A stretch of 64,000 nt of DNA, from positions 2,418,001-2,482,000 of the forward strand of contig OZ242340.1 in NCBI GenBank assembly GCA_965208525.1, given 5' to 3'. The notes beneath the pieces were generated by a model. It was not told where the DNA came from. It did not search any database and saw only the letters and a list, made by a program, of their open reading frames with translations. How positions within the stretch are numbered: the first letter of the stretch is position 1; each line of letters starts with the position of its first letter. Source of the stretch: VXYL01 sp965208525 (GTDB lineage: Bacteria > Pseudomonadota > Gammaproteobacteria > Pseudomonadales > Azotimanducaceae). Of this stretch, positions 9,136-18,247 are shown one piece after another. A program made the translations under genes and the position numbers.

Positions 9136-9927
9136 GTGCAGAGGTTCGACTTAGGTGTGGGGTGTTTGCGCCCCGCCCCGGGCAAGGTGCGCTCCGGTCG
9201 GGGAATCGCCATCGGAGCATGCCTTGCGGCGTGGTTCGGGATGGTTGTGGCGGCAACGGAGTCGCCTGCGGCCGACGCACAGTCTGCCTTTGACGAGGGC
9301 CGCTATCAGTCAGCGGCCGAGTTGGCCGAGGCGCTGGCCACGGCCGACGGGCTGGCATTGGCAGCCGAAGCATTGGCGGTGTATGGGCATTACGTGGCGC
9401 CAGAGGATGAGCGACTGGCCGTCTTGGAGCGTGCCAATCAACTCGCAGAGCAGGCCGTGGAACTCGACCCGACCAATGCCGAGGCTCGCTTCCAGCTAGC
9501 GCACGCGATGGCGCGGTATGCCCAGCACATCGGGCCGGTGAAAGCGCTGCGGCAGGGCTTCGTGGGCCGGTCGCGCGAGTCGATAGAGGCCATTTTGGAG
9601 CTGGACCCGGACATGGCGGAGGCACGCCTAAGCCTCGCCTCTTGGCATGCCGATGTGGTTGCGGGTGCCGGTCGACTGCTCGGCAGGACCTTGTACGGCG
9701 CAACCCGCGATGCGGCGATCGAGCACTACGAACGCACGCTTGAGCTCGCGCCCGATGAAAAGATCGCCTACTACGAGTTCGGACGGGCCCTCGCGGCGAT
9801 GGGCAGGAGGCACCGAGACCGAGCCCGCGAGATGTTGGCACGGGCCGTGGAACTGCCGGCGCAGAACCACTTCGATAGGCTGATTCACGAACGCGCCGTG
9901 GCTGAGCTAGCGAGCCTAGACCGCTAG
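9136..9927 (+). CDS. TPR-repeat protein with N-terminal export signal
   Basis: A GTG at 9136, 3 bases after the squalene synthase stop, opens a 263-residue protein. Residues about 23-45 form a hydrophobic signal or anchor (RGIAIGACLAAWFGMVVAAT). The rest is helical with tetratricopeptide features: ANQLAEQAVELDPTNAEARFQLA, ESIEAILELDPDMAEARLSLA and AIEHYERTLELAPDEKIAYYEFG. TPR proteins are scaffolds, and no enzymatic motif is seen. Its position suggests an operon with squalene synthase. The stop codon is embedded in a double-hairpin repeat (9923-9985) that also ends the HMGR-MVK gene. Confidence 0.75.
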   Translation: MQRFDLGVGCLRPAPGKVRSGRGIAIGACLAAWFGMVVAATESPAADAQSAFDEGRYQSAAELAEALATADGLALAAEALAVYGHYVAPEDERLAVLERANQLAEQAVELDPTNAEARFQLAHAMARYAQHIGPVKALRQGFVGRSRESIEAILELDPDMAEARLSLASWHADVVAGAGRLLGRTLYGATRDAAIEHYERTLELAPDEKIAYYEFGRALAAMGRRHRDRAREMLARAVELPAQNHFDRLIHERAVAELASLDR

Positions 9928-9985
9928 CGCGCCCTTGCGGGCGCGTTGGCAGTTCGCTGCGCGAACTGCTGGCCTGCGGGTTCGC
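9923..9985 (+). repeat. Double-hairpin intergenic repeat, copy 1
   Basis: Two short stems in series: CGCGCCC/GGGCGCG with a TTGC loop, then CAGTTCGC/GCGAACTG with a TGC loop. A copy in the opposite orientation, about five-sixths identical by eye, is at 28089-28152. In both cases the first hairpin contains the stop codon of the preceding gene in GCTAGC. This looks like a REP-type or terminator-associated repeat. Confidence 0.75.
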
Positions 9986-10004
9986 CGTCTTCTGCGGCGC
10001 TGAG

Positions 10005-11684
10005 CTAGAAGCTGTAGGTCAGGCCCGCTTCGACGAAGCTGTCGCGGCGGGTTTCGTAGAGGACGTCCCACGGATCGAGCTCTAGCAATGCGACGGCTTC
10101 GAGTCTGAGGGACCATCGGTCCGACAATCTTCTGTTGAGTTCCGCGGCGAGCACGCGCGAGTCGTGGTCCGCTCCGACCAGCGTGCTTACCAATAACTCC
10201 GTGCCCTGCACGTCGTTGAAGGCCAGTCTCGTGCCGAGGAATATGTCGTTGTCGAACTTCGTGGTTGCCCGTCTTCCGCGCTCGTCGTACGCCCATTCCG
10301 CAAGAAGGGTCAGGTCGGCGGCAGAGCCCTGCAGCGAGTAGAGGGTGTATTCGCCGCCGAACACAAACGAGGCATAGGCTTCCTTGTCGCCAAGGCGGTT
10401 GGACATGCCGCTGCGGTGTATCGCCTCGAGCTTCAGGAGCCATGTGTCGAACGTGAGTTGGCCATCGAGACCCGCTTGGCGAATCTGCTCGTAGTGGGGT
10501 GCCAGCACGACTTCCCCGTCCGCGCCAAGCCTTGGGGAAAGGAAGGGTTCCCTGCTCGTCCCTTCGAACGCGCTGATGCCGAAATCCAAAAGCCCGATGC
10601 TGTGGCTGTAGCGAGCGGCAAAGTCGAGGTGCCGTTCCCCGTCGGCACTCTCGTAGGTGACGCTGCCGTCATCAACGATCCACGGGAATCTCAGACGGCC
10701 CTTGCGTCCAGGGAACGTCCGCTGGCGGTGGTAGGGCAGACCGAAGAGCTCCATCGTGCCCCAGTTGCCGACGTACGCGAAGTGCGCCATCGGCTGCCCG
10801 AGCTTGGATTTCTCGTCCGGGTGCTCGACGAGGTCAATCTGATTGACAATGTCCACGAGGTTGTTGGATTCAACGACTCCCCAGAACGTGCGATCGACGC
10901 CAAGGCGAGCTTCCCACTGCCCGTCGCCGAGCGCGCCGAAAAACAGGGCGTAGGCCTCGTGCAGGTCGGCGTGGGTTCGGTGCGGATCGTCGCCATCGAA
11001 GCGGTAGAAGGGCGACAGCGTGAAGCTCCAGCCGGTGCGGTCCTCGACATATAGCTGCGGCGTCGCCACGAAGCCGTTGGGAAGGGACCTTTGCCCGGCG
11101 TGACCGGTGTCGCGGTAGAACCACCGTGATTCGGCGCTCACGCTGCCGCTCCACTCGACGCGGTGGAAGCGGCTCGTCCAGTCCACTTGAGCGATGTCGA
11201 CTTGCGTTTCGGTTTCCTTGGTTTGCGAGACCGTGGGTTCTTGGGCCACGGTTTGCACCGCGGGAGCGGGCACCGGATCCGGGGTTGCCGGTTCCGGCAC
11301 GGCCTCCGGTGCCTCGGCGACTACGGCGCGGCGCTCGGCCGGCAAGGCTGCAAACCACGCATCCTGGCCTCGCTCCGAGGCCTGCTTCAGCAGTTGCCGC
11401 GCTGCGGCCTCGTCCAGCGCCTCCGATACGATCCGGTAGAAGACGGCGCCATCGATCCGTGCCACCGTCACGGTTAGCGAAACGCCGAGCCGCTCGGCAA
11501 CGGCCTCGGCCGCACGTTTCGCGAAGCGCTCGTTCAGGTAGCTTCCGAACACGACCACACCCGCCGCTCGGGTTGCCGTTTCGGCAGCGAAACCCGGTAC
11601 GCAGAGCCCGAGCGAGAGCAACACAACCCCCGCCCATCGGCAAAGCCGCGTGCACGAGCTAGCAGGTCGGCCACCACACGCCAT
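10005..11684 (-). CDS. Outer-membrane barrel protein with N-terminal SPOR domain
   Basis: The frame is open to 11762, but the ATG at 11684 (MACGGRPASSCTRLCRWAGVV) avoids overlap with the upstream gene and leaves a signal peptide ending near GFAAETA. Residues about 40-115 look like a SPOR peptidoglycan-binding module (GVVVFGSYLNERFAKRAAEA, VFYRIVSEALDEAAARQLLK). A Pro/Ala/Val linker follows, then a region of about 400 residues that is strand-rich with aromatic belts and ends EAGLTYSF, a typical barrel terminus. It follows an RND exporter and a LolA-like protein, so it may be the outer-membrane part of that lipid-handling set (inference). Confidence 0.65.
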   Translation of the reverse strand: MACGGRPASSCTRLCRWAGVVLLSLGLCVPGFAAETATRAAGVVVFGSYLNERFAKRAAEAVAERLGVSLTVTVARIDGAVFYRIVSEALDEAAARQLLKQASERGQDAWFAALPAERRAVVAEAPEAVPEPATPDPVPAPAVQTVAQEPTVSQTKETETQVDIAQVDWTSRFHRVEWSGSVSAESRWFYRDTGHAGQRSLPNGFVATPQLYVEDRTGWSFTLSPFYRFDGDDPHRTHADLHEAYALFFGALGDGQWEARLGVDRTFWGVVESNNLVDIVNQIDLVEHPDEKSKLGQPMAHFAYVGNWGTMELFGLPYHRQRTFPGRKGRLRFPWIVDDGSVTYESADGERHLDFAARYSHSIGLLDFGISAFEGTSREPFLSPRLGADGEVVLAPHYEQIRQAGLDGQLTFDTWLLKLEAIHRSGMSNRLGDKEAYASFVFGGEYTLYSLQGSAADLTLLAEWAYDERGRRATTKFDNDIFLGTRLAFNDVQGTELLVSTLVGADHDSRVLAAELNRRLSDRWSLRLEAVALLELDPWDVLYETRRDSFVEAGLTYSF

Positions 11685-11724
11685 ACGGCTTCTTTGTTCG
11701 GGGCAAGTCCGCACTAAGGGGTCC

Positions 11725-12558
11725 CTAACGGACGCGCCGCAGTCCCGCTTGCGTGAAGTCATTCGCGTTCAGGTCGGTCTGGAACACGTAGTCTGTCCAT
11801 GTCAGCGTCGTCGCCTTGCCGGTCAGGTGGTTGACCATCGTCATCTCGCCCGCTTGCCAATAGCGATCTAGGTAGCGCTCGTAGCCGTCGAGCGTGAGCG
11901 TTTTCAGATGCGCGCCCTTGCGGTCAAAGTACTCAACCTTCCAGGTGCGGCGTTCCTCGATGTCCCGCCAGACGTTTTGCCGGCTGTAGCCCGACCGCTC
12001 GTCCGTGGGGCTGCGTTCGACAACGGTGCAGGTCAAGTCTCCGCAGGGTTCGTCGCGCAGGTGCCGGTAGCTGAACTTCTCGACCTCGGGCGGGCTCATG
12101 TCCTCGTAGGCGAACTCGCTGCCCATGAACGATCCCGAACGGTTGCCCGAACTGATTCTCTTCACCCGCTTCAGCGCCGGCAGGTAGAGCCACTGATCGT
12201 CGCCCTTGTCCTTGTGGGCGTGGATCAGGAAGGCCGTGCCCTGGACATCGCGCGGCTCGTCGAAGACAAACAGGCTCATGTCGCCGTCGCCATCGACTTC
12301 CATCACTTTGACGCGCAATTCGCGCTGGCTCTCCTGGCCGCGCTTGTTGCGCAGCAGCATGCTCTGGCGGGCGGTGAAGTTGCCGAAGCCGAGCCTCTTC
12401 TCGCGCGCTTCGAGCGCGATCTCGAGCCCCATCTGTTCGGCTGCAGCACCGTCTTGAGCTGCCGCATGCAAGCCTATGCCCGTCGTCGCCGTGACGGTCG
12501 CGACGACAACGGCGGCACGCAACGTGCCGGGACACCGCAGGGGGAAGCGGAAGGTCAT
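11725..12558 (-). CDS. Outer-membrane lipoprotein-sorting (LolA-like) protein
   Basis: A signal peptide (ATVTATTGIGLHAAAQ) leads into a 277-residue protein of the LolA-like family usually found beside MMPL/RND transporters. Recognisable parts are RELRVKVMEVDGDGDMSLFVF, GTAFLIHAHKDKGDDQWLYL, PALKRVKRISSGNRSGSFMG, SEFAYEDMSPPEVEKFSYR and the C-terminal DLNANDFTQAGLRRVR. These proteins are thought to carry lipids through the periplasm. The start overlaps the RND gene stop by 4 bases (ATGA), a strong sign of co-translation. Confidence 0.8.
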   Translation of the reverse strand: MTFRFPLRCPGTLRAAVVVATVTATTGIGLHAAAQDGAAAEQMGLEIALEAREKRLGFGNFTARQSMLLRNKRGQESQRELRVKVMEVDGDGDMSLFVFDEPRDVQGTAFLIHAHKDKGDDQWLYLPALKRVKRISSGNRSGSFMGSEFAYEDMSPPEVEKFSYRHLRDEPCGDLTCTVVERSPTDERSGYSRQNVWRDIEERRTWKVEYFDRKGAHLKTLTLDGYERYLDRYWQAGEMTMVNHLTGKATTLTWTDYVFQTDLNANDFTQAGLRRVR

Positions 12559-14888
12559 CTGTCTCTCCGATCGAGCGCCATGAGCAGTGGCGGAAGCAGC
12601 AGGAAATCGGCAACCAGCGCGAGCGTCAGCGTGATGGCCACCAGTGCGCCGAGCGCCCAGCTAACCTCGAAGCCCGAGGCGGCGAACACGAGGAACCCGG
12701 CCACCAGAATGGCGGTCGTGGTAATGAGTGCCCGCCCCGTCTCGGCGAAGGTTGCCCGCACCGCGTCCGCGGCGGCAAGGCCAGCATTGCGCTCGCGCCG
12801 GTACTTGGTGAGGAAGTGGGTCGTGTCGTCAACGACGATGCCGAAGGCGATGGCCGTCATGACCGAGCCGGCAAGGCCCACCTGACCTACAGCGTATCCC
12901 CACACGCCGAAACTCATGGCGGCCGGCAGGTAGTTCGGCACGAGGCTGACGAGGCCCAGCCGCCAGCTCTTCAGCACCAGCAGCAGAATGAGCGAAATCC
13001 CGGCCATGGCAAGAATGGTGGCCTGGAGCATGCTCTCGATGTTGCGCTGCGACAGGTGCGCAAAGGCGATCGTGAAGCCGGTGGCCGGCGTCGTGAGATG
13101 CGGCGCGTTGGCGTCCAGCCAGTCCTGCGCGCTGAGGTCGAAGTCGCGCTGTTGGCTGGCGGTGAGGCCACCGCGGGCCATCGCGGTCAATCTCGTCGAG
13201 GACTTGGCGATGTCAAGCCGGTCGTTGAGATCGCTGCCAAACGGCAGCGACAGTTCGTAGAGCAATAGGTACTGGGCGGCAAGCTCGCCGTTGTCGGGAA
13301 GTCGGTACTGGGCGGGATCGTCGCCGTGCATGTTCTTGTTGAGGCGCTTCATGATGTCGGGAAACGCCTGCACGTGGCTCACTTGTGGTTGTTCACGCAG
13401 CCATTGTGCAAAGGCGTCGACGGCGCGCAGGTAGTCCGGGTCCGTGATACCGCCTTCGCGGCCGGACTCGAGCGAGTACTCCCACGACTCGAGGCCGGTC
13501 AGGTGCTCCACCACGAAATCGGTGTCGCGCCGGAACTCGTAGCGGTCGTCGAAGTACTTGGTCCAGTTGTCGGTGAACTCGAGCCGAAAGATGCCCGCGA
13601 TGAGCACCGCCGTCACGAGGCTCATGACCCAGATGAGCGTCACTCGGCGATCGATGACGAAGCTGGCGAGGCGATCGAGGAGCTTCCAGTCCCCCCGCAC
13701 TCGACCTCGTCCCAGCGGCAGCAGGGCAAGCACGGCCGGCAGCAAGATCATCGAGTACACGAGCGCCCACAGAACGCCGAATGCCACCAGGTTGCCCAGC
13801 ACCCGAAACGGCGGCGCCTCGGAGGCGTTGAGGGTGAGGAAGGCGATGGCGGTGGTGACCGACGTGAGGAACACGGGCTGGGCGTTTTCGCGCACGGACG
13901 TGAGGATCGCTTCGCGCTTCGAGAGGCCTCGACCGAGGCCGGTCATGGTCGAAGACACGACGTGAATGGAGTCCGCCACCGCGATCGTCAGCACAATCAG
14001 CGGTACGCCAGCGTTCACGGGATTGAATACCGTGCCGATCCATCCGGCGAAGCCCATGGTCGTGTTGATGGTGAACATCAGCGTCACCACGACCGCCACC
14101 GTCGCCAGTAACGAGCGCAGGATGGCGATGGTGACGAGCAGGATGACGAGGAAGACGATAGGCGTCAGCTTCTCCAAGTCGTCCCTCGTCGCGTCGGCGA
14201 AGGCGCGGTTCATCAGCACCTCGCCAGTGACATGCAGACTGACGCCCGGATGCGCGCTGCGGAACTCGTCCAGCACAGAATGCAGGTGGTCGGTGATTTC
14301 GATCACCGCCGCGTCCGGGCTTTCGGGCAACGCGAAGGTGACCACCACGGCGCCCACGCGCCCGTCGGTTGAGACCAGCCGGCCGCGGGTCTCGGGCGTC
14401 GTCAAGGCGATCTCTTCGACGCGTGCGAGGGCCTCTTCGTCGAGCGCGGTGGCGTCTTCCACCAGGGGGCCAACCACGAGGTCGTCACCCGATGACTCGC
14501 TGTGGTTGTAGTTGGTCAGGGAGTCGACGCGGATGGAGTAGGGCGTCTGCCAGGCAGCCTCTGTCAACGACTCGATGACGCCAAGCGCCTCGCGGCTGAA
14601 TACGGAACCCTCGCCAGGGGCAACGGCGATCAATGCTGTGTCCGACTCGGTGTAGGTGTTTTCCAGCGCGTCGTAGGCGAGAAGCTCGGGATTGTCCTCA
14701 TCGAAAAGCACGCGGTGGTCGTTGGTGACGCCGATGCGGACGGCGCCGCCACTCAGCGCCAGCATCACCAGTGCGGCGACCGCCACCACCAGCCACGGCC
14801 GATCCAGCAGCACCGTGGCAAAGCGGTCCAGGACCGCCGACCCAGCTTGGGAAGCGTCGGGCCCGTTCGCCTCTGGGCTCGTCGTCAT
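12555..14888 (-). CDS. RND/MMPL superfamily exporter
   Basis: The 777-residue polytopic inner-membrane protein has the two-fold arrangement of MMPL/HpnN-like exporters. There is one TM helix near residues 30-50, a large periplasmic domain, five helices around residues 230-400 including ADSIHVVSSTMTGLGRG, a second periplasmic domain, and five C-terminal helices including GIVVDDTTHFLTKYRRERN. The acidic and polar residues in those helices are where proton-coupling residues lie in the family. Genes downstream encode a LolA-like carrier and a barrel protein. By analogy with hopanoid or lipid exporters it may move a lipid or terpenoid, but the substrate is not shown by sequence. Confidence 0.85.
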   Translation of the reverse strand: MTTSPEANGPDASQAGSAVLDRFATVLLDRPWLVVAVAALVMLALSGGAVRIGVTNDHRVLFDEDNPELLAYDALENTYTESDTALIAVAPGEGSVFSREALGVIESLTEAAWQTPYSIRVDSLTNYNHSESSGDDLVVGPLVEDATALDEEALARVEEIALTTPETRGRLVSTDGRVGAVVVTFALPESPDAAVIEITDHLHSVLDEFRSAHPGVSLHVTGEVLMNRAFADATRDDLEKLTPIVFLVILLVTIAILRSLLATVAVVVTLMFTINTTMGFAGWIGTVFNPVNAGVPLIVLTIAVADSIHVVSSTMTGLGRGLSKREAILTSVRENAQPVFLTSVTTAIAFLTLNASEAPPFRVLGNLVAFGVLWALVYSMILLPAVLALLPLGRGRVRGDWKLLDRLASFVIDRRVTLIWVMSLVTAVLIAGIFRLEFTDNWTKYFDDRYEFRRDTDFVVEHLTGLESWEYSLESGREGGITDPDYLRAVDAFAQWLREQPQVSHVQAFPDIMKRLNKNMHGDDPAQYRLPDNGELAAQYLLLYELSLPFGSDLNDRLDIAKSSTRLTAMARGGLTASQQRDFDLSAQDWLDANAPHLTTPATGFTIAFAHLSQRNIESMLQATILAMAGISLILLLVLKSWRLGLVSLVPNYLPAAMSFGVWGYAVGQVGLAGSVMTAIAFGIVVDDTTHFLTKYRRERNAGLAAADAVRATFAETGRALITTTAILVAGFLVFAASGFEVSWALGALVAITLTLALVADFLLLPPLLMALDRRDR

Positions 14889-14907
14889 CTGCGGCAGTGC
14901 AACCGGA

Positions 14908-16119
14908 CTACCAAGGTCGCGAGCGCGCCGAAAGGTAGTGATCGGGCAGGCGATAGCGCTCCTCGGGCGGGTCGTACACAGAGATATCCAGCAACTGTTC
15001 GAAGTTGTTGAATCTTACCCCCTGCCGGCCCTGCCAGCGGCGCTGCAGCTTTTGCTTGGCGCGGAAGGCGAACAGCGAGCCCACCGTGGACATCCTGGGG
15101 AAGCGCAGTTGGTCGGCAAGTTCGTGGCCGATCAGCGCCCGGGAGAGACGGTAGGCGAGCTTGATGACCTTGCGTTGCTGGCGCGCTCCCTCGATCCCGG
15201 CCGTCAACGGGATCGCGCCGATCAGGGCGTTTGCCATTGTTGCTGCGTCGGGTTGCGGCGGCGGCTCGCACACATGGGCGACCGTGTGGATCCGTCTCGC
15301 ATGTTCGCGATCCTCGTAAAGCATGCCCATCGGCACGCCCATGATGTAGCCGGCATAGCGCCAGACATGCATCACGCCGGCTTGCTCCTCGTCATTGAAC
15401 ACCGCCCCCACGCGGGCGGCATGGTCGAGCAGGCGCATGGAGAAAACCGTCAAGGCGAGGCCCATGTGGGCCGCGCTGATGGGGGTTCCGTACTCTTCCA
15501 AGTCCCAAGCGCCGGAGTTGGCGATGAGGTGCCGGACACGCGCATGCACGAAACGCACGCGCATCGACTTCTTCCAGCCGTCCCCATCCTGGTCGAGGCC
15601 ACCGGGATAGAACACCTCCATGAGCTGGCGGTTGTTCTGCATCAGGCGGCGGCGGGCCGACTCGGGCGTCAAGACGCGACCGGTGGTGACGAAGGACTTC
15701 GAGATCAGCGTCGAGAACCCCTCGATGAGGACTCCCGCAACAAACGCCACAAGCATGGTGGCGGCGTTGAGGTTGAACGCTCGCACCGCCGGGGCGTGGG
15801 ACTGGAAGTCCACCCATGACGGTACGCCGACGGCGTCTTCGAAGAAGTGGCGGAGCGAGCGAGGAGCAAGCCGAAGTTCCGCGTCCTCGTGCTCGATGCC
15901 GGCGCGAATGAAGCGACTGAGCAAGGTGCCGTCAAGGTCGGCCAAATCGTCCATCACTGGGTCGAGCAGCGGGTCACCCAGGCGCGTGTGCCGGATGTAG
16001 TTGTTCGCCAGTGTCGAATCTATGCCACAAGCCTTGGCGTAACCTGCGGTGTACGCGCCGGGGGCCTGCAACGTGCAACCGTCCCTCCTAGATTTGACCA
16101 AAACCCTAAAGCCATGCAC
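14908..16119 (-). CDS. Oxygenase MpaB-like / DUF2236 family protein
   Basis: The 403-residue protein matches the DUF2236 group, which includes MpaB and the rubber-cleaving Lcp haem oxygenases. Diagnostic stretches are PLLDPVMDDLADLDGTLLSR, RHFFEDAVGVPSWVDF, a conserved RVRFVHARVRHLI with candidate haem-ligand histidine, GTPISAAHMGLALTVFSMRL and a final WRYAGYIMGVPMGML. The family uses haem to oxidise unsaturated or isoprenoid substrates. Being beside an RND/LolA-like set and near squalene synthase fits a terpenoid role, which is inference. The start chosen is the first ATG (16119); later starts are possible. No signal peptide is obvious. Confidence 0.75.
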   Translation of the reverse strand: MHGFRVLVKSRRDGCTLQAPGAYTAGYAKACGIDSTLANNYIRHTRLGDPLLDPVMDDLADLDGTLLSRFIRAGIEHEDAELRLAPRSLRHFFEDAVGVPSWVDFQSHAPAVRAFNLNAATMLVAFVAGVLIEGFSTLISKSFVTTGRVLTPESARRRLMQNNRQLMEVFYPGGLDQDGDGWKKSMRVRFVHARVRHLIANSGAWDLEEYGTPISAAHMGLALTVFSMRLLDHAARVGAVFNDEEQAGVMHVWRYAGYIMGVPMGMLYEDREHARRIHTVAHVCEPPPQPDAATMANALIGAIPLTAGIEGARQQRKVIKLAYRLSRALIGHELADQLRFPRMSTVGSLFAFRAKQKLQRRWQGRQGVRFNNFEQLLDISVYDPPEERYRLPDHYLSARSRPW

Positions 16120-16710
16120 CTAGCGGGTCAAGGCCGTGTCTGACCATTGATCGGACAGCTGCAGTGGAGTCTCATCCTTCTCCTCCGTCGGTGCGTTTCA
16201 GTGCGTTCTTCGTAAGGGAGGGCTTGTCCGAGGAAGACCGCTTCCAACGATTTGATTTAACATGATTTACTGGCCGTTGTCCAGTTCGGATTACTACCGG
16301 CGTTAGTGGTGTTCGGGCCGAAGGTCGAAGGGGAAACGGATGCCCGCGTCGGCGAAGCGCCGGTCGAATGCGTGACCAAGGCTCCCAGGGGACGGCTTGT
16401 CCGTGCGGGATGTTTCGAGAAAGGAAGAGTCAGTCGATTGCCACCTCAGTGTCCACGGGCATCCGCGCTGCGAGATTGTGGTTCGCGAACGGCCGTTGGC
16501 GTGCGGCGGAGGGCGGCCGGGGGCGGGGGCCGCCGGTACCCTTCCGTAGTCGGATGTCGAGCGTCGGATTGCGCGTCTCCCACATCATCGACAGAGGTCG
16601 AGGGAATCGCCGATACGTGACCTTGCGGCTGCGACCGCGCTGACAATCCTGTCAGGTGCCAAACAAGCCTGGACTGATCGTCCGTGCGGTGCGAGTGGCG
16701 GAGCGTAGTC
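16120..16710. other. Intergenic region without recognised gene
   Basis: No frame here shows a recognisable family or a ribosome binding site. The first 150 bases are locally AT-richer (GATTTGATTTAACATG near 16250), which would suit a promoter for the DUF2236 gene. This is where core-like gene order gives way to accessory genes, so it may hold the left edge of island 1. Confidence 0.4.
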
Positions 16711-17475
16711 CTAGGTCTTGGACGTCGGGGGCCCGGAGCTTCCACCGGCCGGCACGGTCACATATCGAGGTCGCCCAAAGAGGGTCGATCGTTGAAGGCG
16801 TTTGCTGAGGCCGGCCCGCTGGAGCGGCTCGTATAGCTCCAAGTATTGTGAGCCCGAGACGGAGGGGCCCAAGACCACACGTTCAACAAGGACATCAAGG
16901 TCCACATCGACGGAGATCCCGCAAACTGGCACGCGAACCCCGAACTCTTCCGCCGTTCGGAGCGATATGGCGAGACGAAACTCTTGCTCCCATTCGAATG
17001 CGCGGTGTTTCTTGAAGAATCGTCCCAGCATTCCAGGATCTGTCAACGGCTGTCGCGTGAGGTCGACGTACTCGACGGGTCCGGCCCAAAGGTCCTCGAC
17101 CCCAAACTCTGGCGCGAGGCGGAACGGCTTGAGTGCGGCGCGCACCCGTTCGGGTGTGGAGCAGATGGCGACTCCCTTGTTTTTGGCACCATACAAGCGC
17201 CACATCGCATCGCTCTCGTAGTCACGGCGGTGCCAGCAGTTGATTTTAGTGAGCCGCTTCAGCTGGAAGAACGCGTGGTCGACGAGTCCCATTGGGCTGA
17301 GGTCGCCCTCGTCAACGGGCTCGACAAACACTGCTCCTTCGAATTGATCCTCGAATTGGTTGGCCGAAGCAAAGTGCAGCGTGCTCTGCTTGAGCATGTC
17401 GAGAAACCGGGCGACGCTGATGTAACGCCAGAGTCGATCGTCCCAATCTATCGCACCATTTGCGAATTCGCGCAT
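16711..17475 (-). CDS. DUF2971 domain protein
   Basis: This 254-residue protein starts MREFANGAIDWDDRLWRYIS. It has the DUF2971 pattern: an aromatic opening strand, then VARFLDMLKQSTLHFASANQFEDQFEG, a middle KINCWHRRDYESDAMWRLYG and the late AFEWEQEFRLAI motif. DUF2971 proteins have no established activity. They occur often in phage, defence-island and other accessory DNA. It stands alone, convergent with nothing obvious, at the left part of an accessory region containing PLD and NERD nucleases. Confidence 0.75.
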   Translation of the reverse strand: MREFANGAIDWDDRLWRYISVARFLDMLKQSTLHFASANQFEDQFEGAVFVEPVDEGDLSPMGLVDHAFFQLKRLTKINCWHRRDYESDAMWRLYGAKNKGVAICSTPERVRAALKPFRLAPEFGVEDLWAGPVEYVDLTRQPLTDPGMLGRFFKKHRAFEWEQEFRLAISLRTAEEFGVRVPVCGISVDVDLDVLVERVVLGPSVSGSQYLELYEPLQRAGLSKRLQRSTLFGRPRYVTVPAGGSSGPPTSKT

Positions 17476-17869
17476 GGAGTGAGGGCCCGCCCGTAGCTAA
17501 AGGTGGCTCGATTCTAGAGTTCCCACGAGTCGTTGGGGCTGGCTGCTCAGAGATTGGCGAGCTGCGTCGCTCCGCCGATGGGCCACCTCACGCCTCGCGA
17601 GTCATCGAACTCAGGCCGCGGCCATGAAAGAACCGGCTCGCCGACAGTCGGCTGCGGTCCGACCGTCGATCTCGAGCAAGACCCTTCAGCTCACCTGAAA
17701 CCCCGACCAGACAGCGACTCTGACGTCCTGACGCACCTCCGTGGATCCCCTGCGGGTCGCGTCGTGCGCCTGCGTCAACAACGGTTGAGATTGCCCGCTT
17801 ACCGTCGCGAACGGGGGTTGGCATGCAGGTTCAGACTGATGGGTGGAGGGAACAACCGAACGTGTGGCG
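17476..17869. other. Intergenic region without recognised gene
   Basis: Short open frames exist on both strands, but none has family features or a convincing start. The segment directly follows, on the minus strand, the stop codon of the ABC-transporter fossil at 17870. Confidence 0.4.
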
Positions 17870-18075
17870 TCAGCGGCGTAGCGACGCCTGCACCCGGTGC
17901 AGCTGGGCGTACGTGCCGCCCTGAGCCATCAGTTCGTCACGAGAGCGATCTTCGCGACGTGGTACGTTCTCGATGACGGCGACCGCGTCGGCCATGCGCA
18001 CGGTGAGAGGTGGTGGGAGACGAAAACCACCGTTCGACCCTGCGTGAGCGAGGCGAAACGCTCATCGCTCCGCTT
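17870..18075 (-). pseudogene. Fossil C-terminal end of an ABC-transporter ATPase
   Basis: Reading minus from about 18075, the frame gives DERFASLTQGRTVVFVSHHLS, matching the D-loop/H-loop end of an exporter-type ABC ATPase with the switch histidine. After a one-base shift it continues TVRMADAVAVIEN, then VPRREDRSRDELMAQ and GGTYAQLHRVQASLRR followed by a stop at 17870. Intact homologues read approximately TVRMADAVAVIENGRV...HDELMAQGGTYA. So about 65 codons survive with at least one frameshift and a scrambled turn. No Walker A or signature motif is found upstream, so the rest of the gene is gone. Confidence 0.75.
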
Positions 18076-18247
18076 GGCCATGCGACCACTGAGCGAAGGA
18101 GGGGTTACGGCTGTGGGTGCAGGGGGCGACGCGGGTTCCCCGTCGCGGGGGGCGCGCCAGATGTCGCAGTGACGAGCCGTTAGGTAGCGTCCGCTGTCTC
18201 GCAGCGTTGGGCATGCAGCGCACTTGCGTAAGTCCCGGTACACCACC

